A stretch of DNA of 64,000 bases, from NCBI GenBank assembly GCA_002163135.1, contig MAAN01000011.1:186001-250000 (forward strand). Direction: 5' to 3'. Both the position numbers and the translations under genes were made by a program. The stretch is from Alphaproteobacteria bacterium 46_93_T64. GTDB taxonomy: Bacteria; Pseudomonadota; Alphaproteobacteria; Sneathiellales; Sneathiellaceae. This document shows positions 18,910 to 30,765 of the stretch, piece after piece. Under the pieces are notes generated by a model that made no database searches, had not been told where the DNA came from, and was given only the letters and a program-made list of their open reading frames with translations. Positions within the stretch are counted from its first letter, which is position 1, and the number at the start of each line of letters is the position of its first letter.

Positions 18910-20421
18910 TTGTACACACCCTATCACACTTCAGAAATTCGAAGGTCAGCGCCCGTCAGACAAGACCAGGCTAAAGTGAAAGCTCAGAGTCAGTCAGGCA
19001 ATCAGCTTATTTTGGCAGTGACTGTTTTTGTTGCCGTTTCTTTGTTTGCCTTTAGTGCCTTGGCAAAGGCCGCGCCCGACAGTTTTGCAGATCTTGCAGA
19101 AAAATTGTCACCGGCAGTTGTGAATATTTCTACGACGCAAATCGTTAAAAGCGAGCGTAGTGGTGTGTTGCCGCAATTCCCACCGGGTCATCCCTTTGAA
19201 GATTTCTTTAAGGATTTTGGCGACAAAGGTAAAAAAGGGAACAGGGAGCGCAAAGCAACCTCGCTAGGGTCCGGGTTCGTTATTGACGAAGAGGGTCTGG
19301 TGATTACCAACAATCATGTGATTGATGGAGCGGACGAGATTTTTGTGATTTTCCAAGACGGCGAAAAAGTTTCCGCTGAGCTTGTTGGTAAAGATCCAAA
19401 AACAGACGTTGCAGTATTACGGATTGACCCAGGTGACAAAAAACTTGTTTCTGTCGAATGGGGCAACAGCGATAAATCTCGTGTTGGGGATTGGGTGCTG
19501 GCAATCGGCAATCCATTTGGTCTTGGCGGAACAGTAACTGCGGGCATTATCTCTGCACGTGGCCGCGATATTCGCTCGGGTCCATATGATGATTACATCC
19601 AAACTGATGCCTCCATTAATAAAGGAAATTCAGGCGGCCCGTTGTTCAATATGAAGGGGCAAGTGATCGGAATTAATACAGCGATTTTCTCCCAATCTGG
19701 CGGCAGCATCGGTATTGGATTTTCTGTGCCATCGCAATTGGCAAAGAAAGTTGTGCAACAGCTTGTTGAATTTGGCCAAACCCGTCGTGGCTGGCTTGGC
19801 GTGGTTATCCAAAATGTAACAGACGAGCTTGCTGAAGGCCTTGGCCTTGGTAATACAGACGGTGTTTTAGTTGCCGGTGTTCCAGAAGATGGACCAGCGT
19901 TTAAAGCCGGCATCAAAGCGGGTGACGTTATCTTGAGATTTAACAAAAAACGGGTACGTGAAACCCGTGAACTGTCCCGAGCGGTTGCCGAGACTGATGT
20001 GGGATCAAAAGTTAAAGTTCAACTGTGGCGCAACGGTAAGAAAATTTCGAAAACAGTTCGCTTGGGAGAGCTTGAAAAAGCTGAAACAAAATTTGCTGAA
20101 AGAAACGGCTCCAAAACGGCGACTGCGTCTGTCTTGGGTATGGAGCTTGCTACAGTTTCCGCCAAATTTCGGGAGCAGTTTAAACTAAGCGATGATGTCG
20201 AAGGTGTGATTGTCATCGACGTTGAAGAAGGAAGTGAAGCGGCAGAGAAAGATATACGTCCCGGCGATCAAATTCTTGAAGTGCAGCTGAAGCCTGTGTC
20301 GACAGTGGCAGATGTTAAAGCCAGCATGAAAGACATTGAGGAATCGGATCGTAAATCAGTTCTTATGCTTACTCGCAGAGGTTTAGGATCACGATTTGTT
20401 GCTTTAAGCATGGATAAATAA
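18910..20421 (+). CDS. degP: Do/DegP family periplasmic serine endoprotease
   Basis: 503 aa from a TTG with AGAAGG upstream. Hydrophobic segment at ~31-53 (LILAVTVFVAVSLFAFSALAKA) is a signal peptide or anchor. The trypsin-like domain has His136 (NNHVIDGADE), Asp166 (KTDVAVL) and Ser241 (GNSGGPLF). Two PDZ domains follow, the first around RRGWLGVVIQNV and the second starting near ASVLGMELATV. Acts in envelope protein quality control. The 241 bp upstream carry no gene and probably its promoter. Downstream are a UUCG-loop hairpin and a strong terminator. Confidence 0.94.
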   Translation: MYTPYHTSEIRRSAPVRQDQAKVKAQSQSGNQLILAVTVFVAVSLFAFSALAKAAPDSFADLAEKLSPAVVNISTTQIVKSERSGVLPQFPPGHPFEDFFKDFGDKGKKGNRERKATSLGSGFVIDEEGLVITNNHVIDGADEIFVIFQDGEKVSAELVGKDPKTDVAVLRIDPGDKKLVSVEWGNSDKSRVGDWVLAIGNPFGLGGTVTAGIISARGRDIRSGPYDDYIQTDASINKGNSGGPLFNMKGQVIGINTAIFSQSGGSIGIGFSVPSQLAKKVVQQLVEFGQTRRGWLGVVIQNVTDELAEGLGLGNTDGVLVAGVPEDGPAFKAGIKAGDVILRFNKKRVRETRELSRAVAETDVGSKVKVQLWRNGKKISKTVRLGELEKAETKFAERNGSKTATASVLGMELATVSAKFREQFKLSDDVEGVIVIDVEEGSEAAEKDIRPGDQILEVQLKPVSTVADVKASMKDIEESDRKSVLMLTRRGLGSRFVALSMDK

Positions 20422-20427
20422 ACCGAT

Positions 20428-20443
20428 TTAATCTTCGGATTAA
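20428..20443 (+). other. UUCG-tetraloop hairpin after degP
   Basis: TTAATC-TTCG-GATTAA, a 6-bp stem closed by the very stable UUCG loop, seven bases past the degP stop. Probably stabilises the 3' end of the messenger; not itself a terminator. Confidence 0.6.
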
Positions 20444-20450
20444 GCCTAAT

Positions 20451-20479
20451 AAAAAGCCCCGCAAATGCGGGGCTTTTTT
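20451..20479. terminator. bidirectional terminator (degP / serB)
   Basis: AAAAAGCCCCGCA-AA-TGCGGGGCTTTTTT: 8-bp GC-rich stem flanked by A and T tracts between convergent degP and serB. Confidence 0.93.
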
Positions 20480-20488
20480 GGTGTCACA

Positions 20489-21376
20489 CTAGTCGGTCAC
20501 GAACTCATTTTCAGAGTAGCCTTGGAAATAAAGTAATACCGTTAGATCACCGTATCGTATCGACGCATCGGCGGTAGCTTCCGCCGCTGGTTTTGCATGG
20601 AAAGAGACCCCGAGCCCCGCAGCTTCAATCATCGGAATATCATTCGCCCCATCTCCAATCGCAACACTTTGGATACGTTTCAGTCCTTTTTCTTCCAAAA
20701 GACGGTTCAGATTTTTCAGCTTGGCTTGTGAATTCAATATAGGTTCAGCAGCAAGCCCTGTGAGGGCGCCATCTTCAAACAGAAGCTCGTTTGCTTCCTG
20801 CATGTCAAATCCCACCAAGTCGCAAACGCGGCTAGTGAAATACGTAAAGCCACCTGAAACCAAGGCCGTATAGGCACCGTTTGCTTTTATGGTTTGAATG
20901 AGTGTTCGAGCGCCGCCGGTTAGCTTTACGCGTTCTTCAAAAGCGGTGTTGAGGACGTTTTCCTTAAGCCCTTTTAACATGGCTACGCGGGAGCGAAAAG
21001 CCTCGTCAAAATCCAGCTCACCGCGCATGGCGCGTTCGGTGATCTCAGATACCGCGTCCTTGATATCCGCAAAACCAGCCAATTCATCAATGCATTCAAC
21101 AGTGATTATCGTACTGTCCATATCTGCGAGGAGCAGCATCTTCTTTCTATTTTCGGCGGATTGAAGGCAGTAATCGGCAGCGCGAATTGTTTTATCCAAA
21201 TCCTCGCTCGTCACCGTACCTTCAAAAGCTAGATCAACAGCGTGATCTTTTTTAAGCCACTTCATTTTTAAATTTGTCGCGCCTAGTTCGCAAAGTCTAG
21301 CCTCAGCGGCGTTGACTATGCTAGAGAATGAACTGAGATCGGAAGGATCCGCAACGAGCGTCAATACAGTCGTCAT
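20489..21376 (-). CDS. serB: phosphoserine phosphatase
   Basis: 295 aa HAD-superfamily enzyme, last step of serine synthesis. Motif I is LLADMDSTIITVECIDELA (nucleophile and acid Asp of DxDST), motif II is VSGGFTYFTSRV, and motif III is IGDGANDIPMIEAAGLGV. The N-terminal ~75 residues are a regulatory domain typical of long SerB. Divergent from miaA with 23 bp between the start codons, so promoters must overlap the opposing reading frames. Confidence 0.96.
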   Translation of the reverse strand: MTTVLTLVADPSDLSSFSSIVNAAEARLCELGATNLKMKWLKKDHAVDLAFEGTVTSEDLDKTIRAADYCLQSAENRKKMLLLADMDSTIITVECIDELAGFADIKDAVSEITERAMRGELDFDEAFRSRVAMLKGLKENVLNTAFEERVKLTGGARTLIQTIKANGAYTALVSGGFTYFTSRVCDLVGFDMQEANELLFEDGALTGLAAEPILNSQAKLKNLNRLLEEKGLKRIQSVAIGDGANDIPMIEAAGLGVSFHAKPAAEATADASIRYGDLTVLLYFQGYSENEFVTD

Positions 21377-21399
21377 GATTTTTTACCGGTAATCCAAAT

Positions 21400-22374
21400 A
21401 TGGTCAAAACAGATATCAATGCCCGAAACGAACAAGGTTGTGTTCTTTTAGCAGGCCCGACGGCCAGCGGCAAATCCGCGTTGGCAATTTCCATTGCTAA
21501 CGAGTTTGACGGTGTTGTTATCAACGCAGATTCCATGCAGGTCTATTCCGGCCTTTCCGTAATCACTGCGCGTCCCGATGCTGAAGAAGAAGCGTCCGCT
21601 CCCCATCGTTTGTATGGAGCGTTGGCGCCTGATGATTTTTGTTCGGCGGCCCGTTGGCGCGATATGGCGCTGTCGGAAATCGCAAAATGCCATGAAGATC
21701 GTAAACTCCCCATCCTTGTTGGCGGTACAGGAATGTATTTCGAAATCCTGGCCAAAGGGATAGCACAAATCCCAAAGATCAGTGATGACGTACGAGAGGG
21801 TTTGCGATCTTTGCAAAAAGAGCAAGGTAATCAGGTAATCTATGATCGCTTAGTTGAAAAAGATCCTGAAATGGCGACCAAACTTAATCTCGGCGATACG
21901 CAACGTTTATTAAGAGCCTTGGAAATTGTTGAGGAAACAGGAACGTCTATGACGGAATGGCACCGCAAAAGCCCCGAAGGCCCAATATTGGAATGCCCGC
22001 ATCTTTGGTTGGCACTGACACCAGAACGGCAATGGCTTTATGAGCGATGTGATCGCCGTCTTGACTGGATGATGGGCGACGGTGGTGCTGTTGAAGAAGT
22101 AAAATTGTTGCTTGAACAGAATCTGGATCCGTCTCTTCCCGCAATGAAAGCGCTTGGAGTTCCCGAAATAGCTGAATTTTTGGCTGGGGAATTGACGAAG
22201 GATGAAGCTAGCGAGCGCATTAAAATGCTGACCCGGCGTTACGCAAAGCGTCAGATGACATGGGTTCGGAATAAAATGGAGACGGCGGAAAAGTCAACCG
22301 CGCAAGATTTGGAAAGTTTGAAAGCAAATTTCTTTCCATTTATTCGCCATTTTTTGTTGACCCTTGAAGATTGA
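21400..22374 (+). CDS. miaA: tRNA dimethylallyltransferase
   Basis: 324 aa. P-loop GPTASGKSALAISIANEF, substrate region INADSMQVYSGLSVITARP, and VGGTGMYFEIL are diagnostic; the RYAKRQMTWVRN motif near the end binds tRNA. Transfers dimethylallyl to A37 of UNN-reading tRNAs. Divergent from serB and followed by a terminator-like hairpin ahead of ilvB. Confidence 0.96.
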   Translation: MVKTDINARNEQGCVLLAGPTASGKSALAISIANEFDGVVINADSMQVYSGLSVITARPDAEEEASAPHRLYGALAPDDFCSAARWRDMALSEIAKCHEDRKLPILVGGTGMYFEILAKGIAQIPKISDDVREGLRSLQKEQGNQVIYDRLVEKDPEMATKLNLGDTQRLLRALEIVEETGTSMTEWHRKSPEGPILECPHLWLALTPERQWLYERCDRRLDWMMGDGGAVEEVKLLLEQNLDPSLPAMKALGVPEIAEFLAGELTKDEASERIKMLTRRYAKRQMTWVRNKMETAEKSTAQDLESLKANFFPFIRHFLLTLED

Positions 22375-22401
22375 AAGTCTAGTTTCCGTTTTGCTGACGA
22401 A

Positions 22402-22471
22402 GGGAAAGTCTTTATATTTCCCGATTTATCAGCCGGAGTTTCGCTCGGATTTGAATTCCGGGCGCTTTTTT
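22402..22471 (+). terminator. tandem hairpins between miaA and ilvB
   Basis: First hairpin GGGAAA...TTTCCC (22402-22422), second CCGGA...TCCGG (22433-22461) followed by GCGC and six T. The second resembles an intrinsic terminator. No leader peptide rich in Leu/Val/Ile was seen, so this is more likely the miaA terminator than an ilv attenuator, although the latter is not excluded. Confidence 0.5.
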
Positions 22472-22525
22472 CGTTTAATCAATTTTTTAGTGGTTACCTT
22501 ACTTAATAGAAATTAGAGGCTTCCA

Positions 22526-24289
22526 ATGGCAAACCAGGAAATGACTGGCGCAGAAATCGTAATCAAGGCACTTGTTGATCAAGGTGTCGAAGTGATTTTC
22601 GGATATCCCGGCGGCGCTGTCCTTCCCCTATATGACGAATTGTTCAAACAAAATAGCATCCGTCATATTCTGGTCCGTCAAGAAGGCGGCGCACTTCATG
22701 CGGCGGAAGGGTATGCACGTTCTACCGGTAAGCCCGGTGTGGTGCTTGTGACATCCGGCCCTGGTGCGACCAACGCGGTAACAGGCCTTGCCGATGCTTT
22801 GCTCGACAGTATTCCTATTATTTGTCTGACAGGTCAGGTAGCAACGCATTTGATCGGTAATGACGCCTTTCAAGAAGCTGATACCGTTGGTATTACCCGC
22901 CCAGTGACTAAGCATAACTATCTTGTGAAATCTGCAAATGATTTGGCAAAAACCATGCATGAAGCATTTCATGTGGCAACGAGTGGCCGTCCGGGCCCGG
23001 TTGTGATCGATTTGCCAAAAGATGTTCAGTTTGAAAAGGGTACCTATATTCCTAAAACACTTGTGCAGCACAAAAGCTATAAGCCGCAAGTTAAGGGCGA
23101 TCTGAAAAAGATCAAAGAAGCCGTGAAAATGATTGCGGGCGCCAAAAAGCCGATTTTCTATTCAGGTGGCGGCGTTATCAACTCTGGCCCGAAGGCATCG
23201 AAAATTTTAACTCAACTGGTTCGGATGACAGGTTATCCGATTACCAGCACCTTAATGGGTCTTGGCGCCTATCCGGCATCGGATGAGCAGTTTCTTGGTA
23301 TGCTTGGTATGCACGGAACGTTCGAGGCCAACAATGCCATGCATGACTGTGATGTTATGATATGTGTGGGCGCGCGCTTTGATGATCGGATTACAGGTCG
23401 TTTGGACGCGTTCTCACCAAACTCCAAGAAAATTCATATCGATATTGATCCATCGTCGATTAATAAAAACATTCAAGTGGAGCTGCCCATTGTTGGTGAT
23501 ATCGCTCATGTTCTGGAAGATATGGTCAAGGTTTGGAAATCCGAAGTTTGCAAGCCGGATGCAGCGGCACTTACTGAATGGTGGAAAGAAATTGCCGCTT
23601 GGCGATCTCGTGACTGCCTGAAGTTCAAGCAAGAAAGCACAGTAATCAAGCCGCAGTACGCTCTATCGCGCTTGCAAGAACTGACAAAAGATATGGATCG
23701 CTATATCACAACCGAAGTGGGCCAGCATCAGATGTGGGCCGCGCAGTATCTTACATTTGAAGAGCCAAATCGCTGGATGACTTCTGGTGGCCTTGGTACT
23801 ATGGGTTATGGTCTGCCAGCAGCAGTGGGTGTTCAGATAGCACATCCTGATGCGTTGGTTGTGGATGTGGCGGGTGAAGCCTCCACCATGATGAATATTC
23901 AGGAAATGTCGACAATCCTTCAATATCGTCTGCCTGTGAAGATTTTCATTCTGAATAACCAGTATATGGGTATGGTTCGTCAGTGGCAGGAACTGATGCA
24001 CGGTAGCCGCTACTCTGAAAGCTATATGGAAAGCTTGCCTGATTTTGTGAAACTGGCGGAAGCGTTTGGCGCAACAGGTCTTCGTTGTGATCACGTAGAC
24101 AATGTGGATGATTGCATCAAGGAAATGATTGAAACACCGGGAGCGGTTCTTGTGGACATGCTGGTGGATCAAGTGGAAAATGTGTACCCAATGGTCCCAT
24201 CGGGTGCGGCGCATAATCAAATGCTGCTTGCGGACGATAAGGCCGGCGTGAGCCCAGAAGTTGCTGAAAAAGGCCGGGCGCTAGTTTAA
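22526..24289 (+). CDS. ilvB: acetolactate synthase large (catalytic) subunit
   Basis: 587 aa ThDP-dependent enzyme making acetolactate or acetohydroxybutyrate, first common step of Val/Leu/Ile synthesis. GAEIVIKALVDQGVEVIFGYPGG at the start has the active-site glutamate region (RHILVRQEGGALHAAEGYAR). GGLGTMGYGLPAAVGV and VVDVAGEASTMMNIQEMST form the ThDP site; the AGEAS version is usual in alphaproteobacteria. Followed by ilvN (84-bp gap) and ilvC. Confidence 0.96.
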   Translation: MANQEMTGAEIVIKALVDQGVEVIFGYPGGAVLPLYDELFKQNSIRHILVRQEGGALHAAEGYARSTGKPGVVLVTSGPGATNAVTGLADALLDSIPIICLTGQVATHLIGNDAFQEADTVGITRPVTKHNYLVKSANDLAKTMHEAFHVATSGRPGPVVIDLPKDVQFEKGTYIPKTLVQHKSYKPQVKGDLKKIKEAVKMIAGAKKPIFYSGGGVINSGPKASKILTQLVRMTGYPITSTLMGLGAYPASDEQFLGMLGMHGTFEANNAMHDCDVMICVGARFDDRITGRLDAFSPNSKKIHIDIDPSSINKNIQVELPIVGDIAHVLEDMVKVWKSEVCKPDAAALTEWWKEIAAWRSRDCLKFKQESTVIKPQYALSRLQELTKDMDRYITTEVGQHQMWAAQYLTFEEPNRWMTSGGLGTMGYGLPAAVGVQIAHPDALVVDVAGEASTMMNIQEMSTILQYRLPVKIFILNNQYMGMVRQWQELMHGSRYSESYMESLPDFVKLAEAFGATGLRCDHVDNVDDCIKEMIETPGAVLVDMLVDQVENVYPMVPSGAAHNQMLLADDKAGVSPEVAEKGRALV

Positions 24290-24373
24290 TAGCGCTATTA
24301 ATGGGGACAATCTCTCCGATTTGTTATATTAGATTGGGCATGTAAAAAGGCCCTTGGAAATACTTGGACAAAG

Positions 24374-24883
24374 ATGGACGCAAATAAAATTCACCGGCAT
24401 ACAATTGCTGTACTGGTTGACAACGAATTTGGCGTATTGGCGCGCGTTGTTGGCCTGTTCTCCGGTCGTGGTTATAATATTGAAAGCCTGACAGTTGCGA
24501 AGGTTGACGATATGGAAAACTGGTCACGTATTACCATCGTGACCACAGGTACTATGATGGTCATTCAACAGATCAAGGCTCAGTTAGAACGTCTTGTCCC
24601 TGTCCATAAAATTGCAGATCTAACCATTGACGGCCCCAGTGTAGAGCGGGAAATGGCTTTGGTGAAAGTAGAATGCAAAGGCGAGAAGCGGGTTGAAGCA
24701 TTACGCATGGCGGATATTTTCCGTGCACGTGCAGTGGACACAACCGAGACTTCCTTTGTCTTTGAAGTAACAGGCGTTCGCGACAAGGTAAAAGCCTTTG
24801 TCAATCTGATGGAACCGCTTGGAAGAATAGAAGTTTGCCGCACAGGTGTTGTGGCCGTGAGACGAGGCAATAAAACCATTTAG
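24374..24883 (+). CDS. ilvN: acetolactate synthase small (regulatory) subunit
   Basis: 169 aa (also called ilvH). N-terminal ACT domain HTIAVLVDNEFGVLARVVGLFSGRGYNIESLTVA binds valine for feedback inhibition; the C-terminal part (REMALVKVECKGEKRVEALRMADIFRARAVD) is the second conserved domain that activates IlvB. Lies between ilvB and ilvC. Confidence 0.96.
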   Translation: MDANKIHRHTIAVLVDNEFGVLARVVGLFSGRGYNIESLTVAKVDDMENWSRITIVTTGTMMVIQQIKAQLERLVPVHKIADLTIDGPSVEREMALVKVECKGEKRVEALRMADIFRARAVDTTETSFVFEVTGVRDKVKAFVNLMEPLGRIEVCRTGVVAVRRGNKTI

Positions 24884-24909
24884 CAGGTTGTTGCCAATTC
24901 AAAAATTAA

Positions 24910-25959
<1,050 letters not shown>

Positions 25960-25988
25960 GTGCTTTGCACTTTTTGAGTGGAATGCTG

Positions 25989-26021
25989 AAAAGCCGATGC
26001 AGAAATGCATCGGCTTTTTTT
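25989..26021 (+). terminator. intrinsic terminator after ilvC
   Basis: 10-bp stem AGCCGATGCA / TGCATCGGCT with a GAAA tetraloop, preceded by A and followed by seven T. Confidence 0.93.
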
Positions 26022-27414
<1,393 letters not shown>

Positions 27415-27473
27415 GAAAAGCGGATTGATCTAACGGCAGTTTTGCTTTTGGATCGTGTGTCGGGATTAGTAAA

Positions 27474-28364
27474 ATGGCTTTGGAACAGAAAACAACATGG
27501 AAATTAGCATTTCCGTTGAGAGTGTTTTTTCAACGCTTTGCTTTTCTGTCCCTAATTAGTTTATCCATAGTCCTACTTGTTCTTGGAAAAGCGGATCTTG
27601 TGTTGATGGAGCGTATCCGCACCATCAGCACCGATGCGATCTCTCCTGTTCTTGGGGCGTTGTCTCAGCCTGTAAATGCTTTTAATAAAGGAATAGAGCG
27701 GGTTCGTGAACTTGCTTCTCTTGTTGAAGAAAACGAACGCCTACGTCGTGAAAACGAACGTCTTTTGCGCTGGCAATCGGTGAGCCGTACCCTCGATAAA
27801 GAAAATGACTATTACCGTCAGCTCCTAAATGCGCTGACCGATCCACTTGTTCTACCTATTACCGCGCGGGTTATTGGGGATTCTGGTGGACCGTTTGTTC
27901 GCACGTTGCTTTTGGGTGCGGGACAGCTGGATGGCGTACGTGTGGGGCAGGCTGCTGTTGGACCGTTAGGGGTTATCGGCCGCGTTGTGGAAGTTGGGCA
28001 TCTGTCCGCCCGCGTTCTTCTGCTAACAGACTTGAACTCTCGCGTGCCGGTGAAACTTGAAAAATCTCGTTATAAAGGCATTCTGGTGGGGGATAACTCA
28101 ACGTCACCGAAACTTGAATTTTTGCCAACCAATGCGCAAATCTCAGCGGGAGACCGTGTGGTCACATCTGGGGATGGGGGCATGTTGCCCGCGGGCTGGC
28201 CAATTGGAATTGTTTCCTCCGTTACAGAGGGGCAGGTGCGTGTTCAAGCTTATGCTGACTGGACCCGCCTCGAATATATCAGTGTATTACGCTACGATTT
28301 GCCGGGGTTGACAGACAGGGCAACAAATCCGGGTGATCTTGGTGAAAGCAAGTTGGGCAACTAG
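27474..28364 (+). CDS. mreC: rod shape-determining protein MreC
   Basis: 296 aa. One membrane segment (FAFLSLISLSIVLLVLGKADLVLM), a coiled coil (VEENERLRRENERLLRWQSV) and the periplasmic beta domain with LLLGAGQLDGVRVGQAAVGPLGVIGRVVEVG and GDRVVTSGDGGMLPAGWPIGIV. Links MreB to PBP2 in the periplasm. Located between mreB and mreD. Confidence 0.95.
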   Translation: MALEQKTTWKLAFPLRVFFQRFAFLSLISLSIVLLVLGKADLVLMERIRTISTDAISPVLGALSQPVNAFNKGIERVRELASLVEENERLRRENERLLRWQSVSRTLDKENDYYRQLLNALTDPLVLPITARVIGDSGGPFVRTLLLGAGQLDGVRVGQAAVGPLGVIGRVVEVGHLSARVLLLTDLNSRVPVKLEKSRYKGILVGDNSTSPKLEFLPTNAQISAGDRVVTSGDGGMLPAGWPIGIVSSVTEGQVRVQAYADWTRLEYISVLRYDLPGLTDRATNPGDLGESKLGN

Positions 28365-28379
28365 CGAAGTGTATTTCCC

Positions 28380-28895
28380 GTGACACCGACTTTTTCGTAT
28401 CAGATAAACCGCCTTTTACGCGGTAGTATCCCCTTTTGGCTCTCGCTTTTTTTAGTGTTGTTGAGCGTTGTTCCTCTACGCATAAATGGTTTCGCCTCAG
28501 TAACGCCGTCTTTCCTCTCTATTGCTGTCTTTTACTGGAGCTTGCATCGTCCATATCTGATGCCGGCGCCGTTGGTTTTCATCCTCGGTTTGATCTTTGA
28601 TATTCTGACCGGTGCCCCAATGGGATTATCTTCGCTGATGCTTTTGCTTGTTCACGGAATAGCCGTATCGCAGCGGCAGGTTTTTGTTGGAAAAGCCTTC
28701 CTGGTGACGTGGTGGGGTTATTTGCTGTTGGGCACTGTGATAGCGGTTTTATCATGGGGATTTGCCAGTCTTCTCTCCCTCACCTTAATTCCAATATTAC
28801 CGCTTTTTGTACAGCTGTTGCTGACCGTACTGGTTTTCCCGTTACTCGCGTGGATTTTCGGATTGGTTCAAAGCAATCTGTTGAGGCATATTTGA
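28380..28895 (+). CDS. mreD: rod shape-determining protein MreD
   Basis: 171 aa from a GTG start, five or six membrane segments (FWLSLFLVLLSVVPLR, VTPSFLSIAVFYWSLHRP, PLVFILGLIFDILTGAPMGLSSLMLLLVHG and others). The FILGLIFDILTGAPMGLSS segment is the family signature. One base separates its stop from mrdA. Confidence 0.9.
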   Translation: MTPTFSYQINRLLRGSIPFWLSLFLVLLSVVPLRINGFASVTPSFLSIAVFYWSLHRPYLMPAPLVFILGLIFDILTGAPMGLSSLMLLLVHGIAVSQRQVFVGKAFLVTWWGYLLLGTVIAVLSWGFASLLSLTLIPILPLFVQLLLTVLVFPLLAWIFGLVQSNLLRHI

Positions 28896-28896
28896 C

Positions 28897-30765
28897 ATGT
28901 CCACAGCCCGCGAAAAAGAGAAAGCCAGACTTTTCACAAGACGTTCCCTGATCATGGCAGGCGGGCAAGCGGCGCTTATGTCTGTACTTGCCGGCAGGCT
29001 TTATTACCTGCAAGTTCTGCAATCTGATGAATATACAATGATGGCCAACGAAAACCGGATGAATATTCGGCTTTTGGCACCGCTTCGTGGGCGCATATTG
29101 GACCGCGGCGGCGTAGAAATTGCCAGCAATCGGCAAAATTATCGAGTTGTTCTAATTCGGGAACAAACGAAAGATGTTTCAAGAACATTGGATCGTTTGT
29201 CTGATTTGGTGCCGGTTTCCGACTCTGATCGAGCACGTGTTTTGAAAGAGACTAAACGTAAACGCGGATTTGTTCCTATACCGGTGATGGAGAATCTAAC
29301 GTGGGAGGAATTCTCACGCATTAATGTACACAGCCCGGAGCTTCCAGGCATTCAGTTGGATGTCGGTGAGACGCGCCATTACCCATACCGGAATTTGTTT
29401 GCACATATTGTTGGATATGTCGGATCTGTATCTGAAAAGGATTTACGTAATCTTGAACCAGATCCTTTACTGGAATTGCCTGGCTTTCGAATTGGCAAAA
29501 ACGGCATTGAAAAATATTACGATCTTTCTCTACGGGGAACAGCCGGGACCAGTCGTGTTGAGGCAAACGCCTATGGCCGTGTCATTCGGGAATTAAACCG
29601 GCAAGAGGGAAGTGCTGGCGATGATCTTGAATTGACCATCGACGTTAATTTGCAAAATTATGCGGTTGAGCGAATGGGCGAAGAAAGCGCTGCCGCTGTT
29701 ATTTTGGACATTCATACGGGCGATGTCTTGTCTATGGTCTCTGTCCCGAGTTTTGATCCAAACAGTTTCACCACAGGCATCGGAATTAAGGAATGGCGCG
29801 GATTGCAATCCAATCCCAAACATCCTTTAAGCAACAAAGCTATCGCAGGCCAATATCCTCCAGGCTCAACCTTCAAGATGGTGGTGGCACTGGCAGCGTT
29901 AGAAGCCGGCGTCATTACACCGGAGCATCGCGTGTATTGCGTGGGTCACACCAAGCTCGGTCGTCATAAGTTCCATTGCTGGAAACGTGGTGGTCATGGG
30001 AAGCTTCATTTGCGTGAAGCGATTGAGCAATCATGTGATGTTTATTTCTATGATATTGCCAAAAAAGTAGGGGTGGATAAGATTGCCGAAATGGCGAACA
30101 GATTTGGATTAGGTGAGAAACTGGATCTTGATCTTTTTGGTGAAAAATCAGGATTGATACCTACAAAATCATGGAAACAAGCTGTGCGCGGGGAACGATG
30201 GCAGGTTGGTGATAGTTTTAACGTCGGTATTGGTCAAGGCTATGTTCTGACAACTCCGTTGCAATTGGCTGTAATGACGGCCCGGCTTGCAAATGGTGGT
30301 AAAGCTGTCAGCCCTCGGTTGGTTAAAGAAAGTAAGGAAAGTGCGCCCGATGATGTTCAACTTGACGAAAAATCTTTGGATATGGGACTCAGCAAAGCAG
30401 CACTTCAAAGTGTTCTAGGTGGTATGTTCGATGTGGTCAACGGTGTCAAAGGCACCGCGAGAGGCGCAAAGATAAAGACTGAAGGTTGGGAAATGGCAGG
30501 AAAGTCAGGAACAGCACAAGTTCGCCGTATTTCCAAAAAAGAACGTTTGAGCGGTGTGCTGAAATCCAGTGAACGACCTTGGAAAGATCGCGACCACGCC
30601 TTGTTTGTGGCTTATGCACCTTTCAATAATCCACGCTACGCGGTGGCGGTGATTGTAGAGCATGGCGGCAGTGCCTCTAAAGTAGCAGCCCCCATCGCTC
30701 GTGATTTGTTGGAAGAAGCTCTCCGTATCGATCCTGTTCGAAAGAAGGCGCGCGATGATGCTTAG
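28897..30765 (+). CDS. mrdA: penicillin-binding protein 2 (elongation transpeptidase)
   Basis: 622 aa. Uncleaved N-terminal anchor (RSLIMAGGQAALMSVLAGRLYYLQV), dimerisation/pedestal domain with LAPLRGRILDRGGVEIASNR, and the transpeptidase with active-site serine in QYPPGSTFKMVVALAALE, SCD at the second motif, and KSGTAQV as the KTG-type motif. Cross-links peptidoglycan for lateral growth with RodA. Its last codons overlap the rodA start. Confidence 0.97.
   Translation: MSTAREKEKARLFTRRSLIMAGGQAALMSVLAGRLYYLQVLQSDEYTMMANENRMNIRLLAPLRGRILDRGGVEIASNRQNYRVVLIREQTKDVSRTLDRLSDLVPVSDSDRARVLKETKRKRGFVPIPVMENLTWEEFSRINVHSPELPGIQLDVGETRHYPYRNLFAHIVGYVGSVSEKDLRNLEPDPLLELPGFRIGKNGIEKYYDLSLRGTAGTSRVEANAYGRVIRELNRQEGSAGDDLELTIDVNLQNYAVERMGEESAAAVILDIHTGDVLSMVSVPSFDPNSFTTGIGIKEWRGLQSNPKHPLSNKAIAGQYPPGSTFKMVVALAALEAGVITPEHRVYCVGHTKLGRHKFHCWKRGGHGKLHLREAIEQSCDVYFYDIAKKVGVDKIAEMANRFGLGEKLDLDLFGEKSGLIPTKSWKQAVRGERWQVGDSFNVGIGQGYVLTTPLQLAVMTARLANGGKAVSPRLVKESKESAPDDVQLDEKSLDMGLSKAALQSVLGGMFDVVNGVKGTARGAKIKTEGWEMAGKSGTAQVRRISKKERLSGVLKSSERPWKDRDHALFVAYAPFNNPRYAVAVIVEHGGSASKVAAPIARDLLEEALRIDPVRKKARDDA

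Noticed and set aside
22375-22525. Attenuator with leader peptide for ilvB
   Set aside because: Hairpins are present, but no start codon with a run of Val/Leu/Ile codons was found; listed only as a terminator candidate.
23663-24220. 185-codon minus-strand ORF
   Set aside because: His-rich antisense shadow of ilvB.
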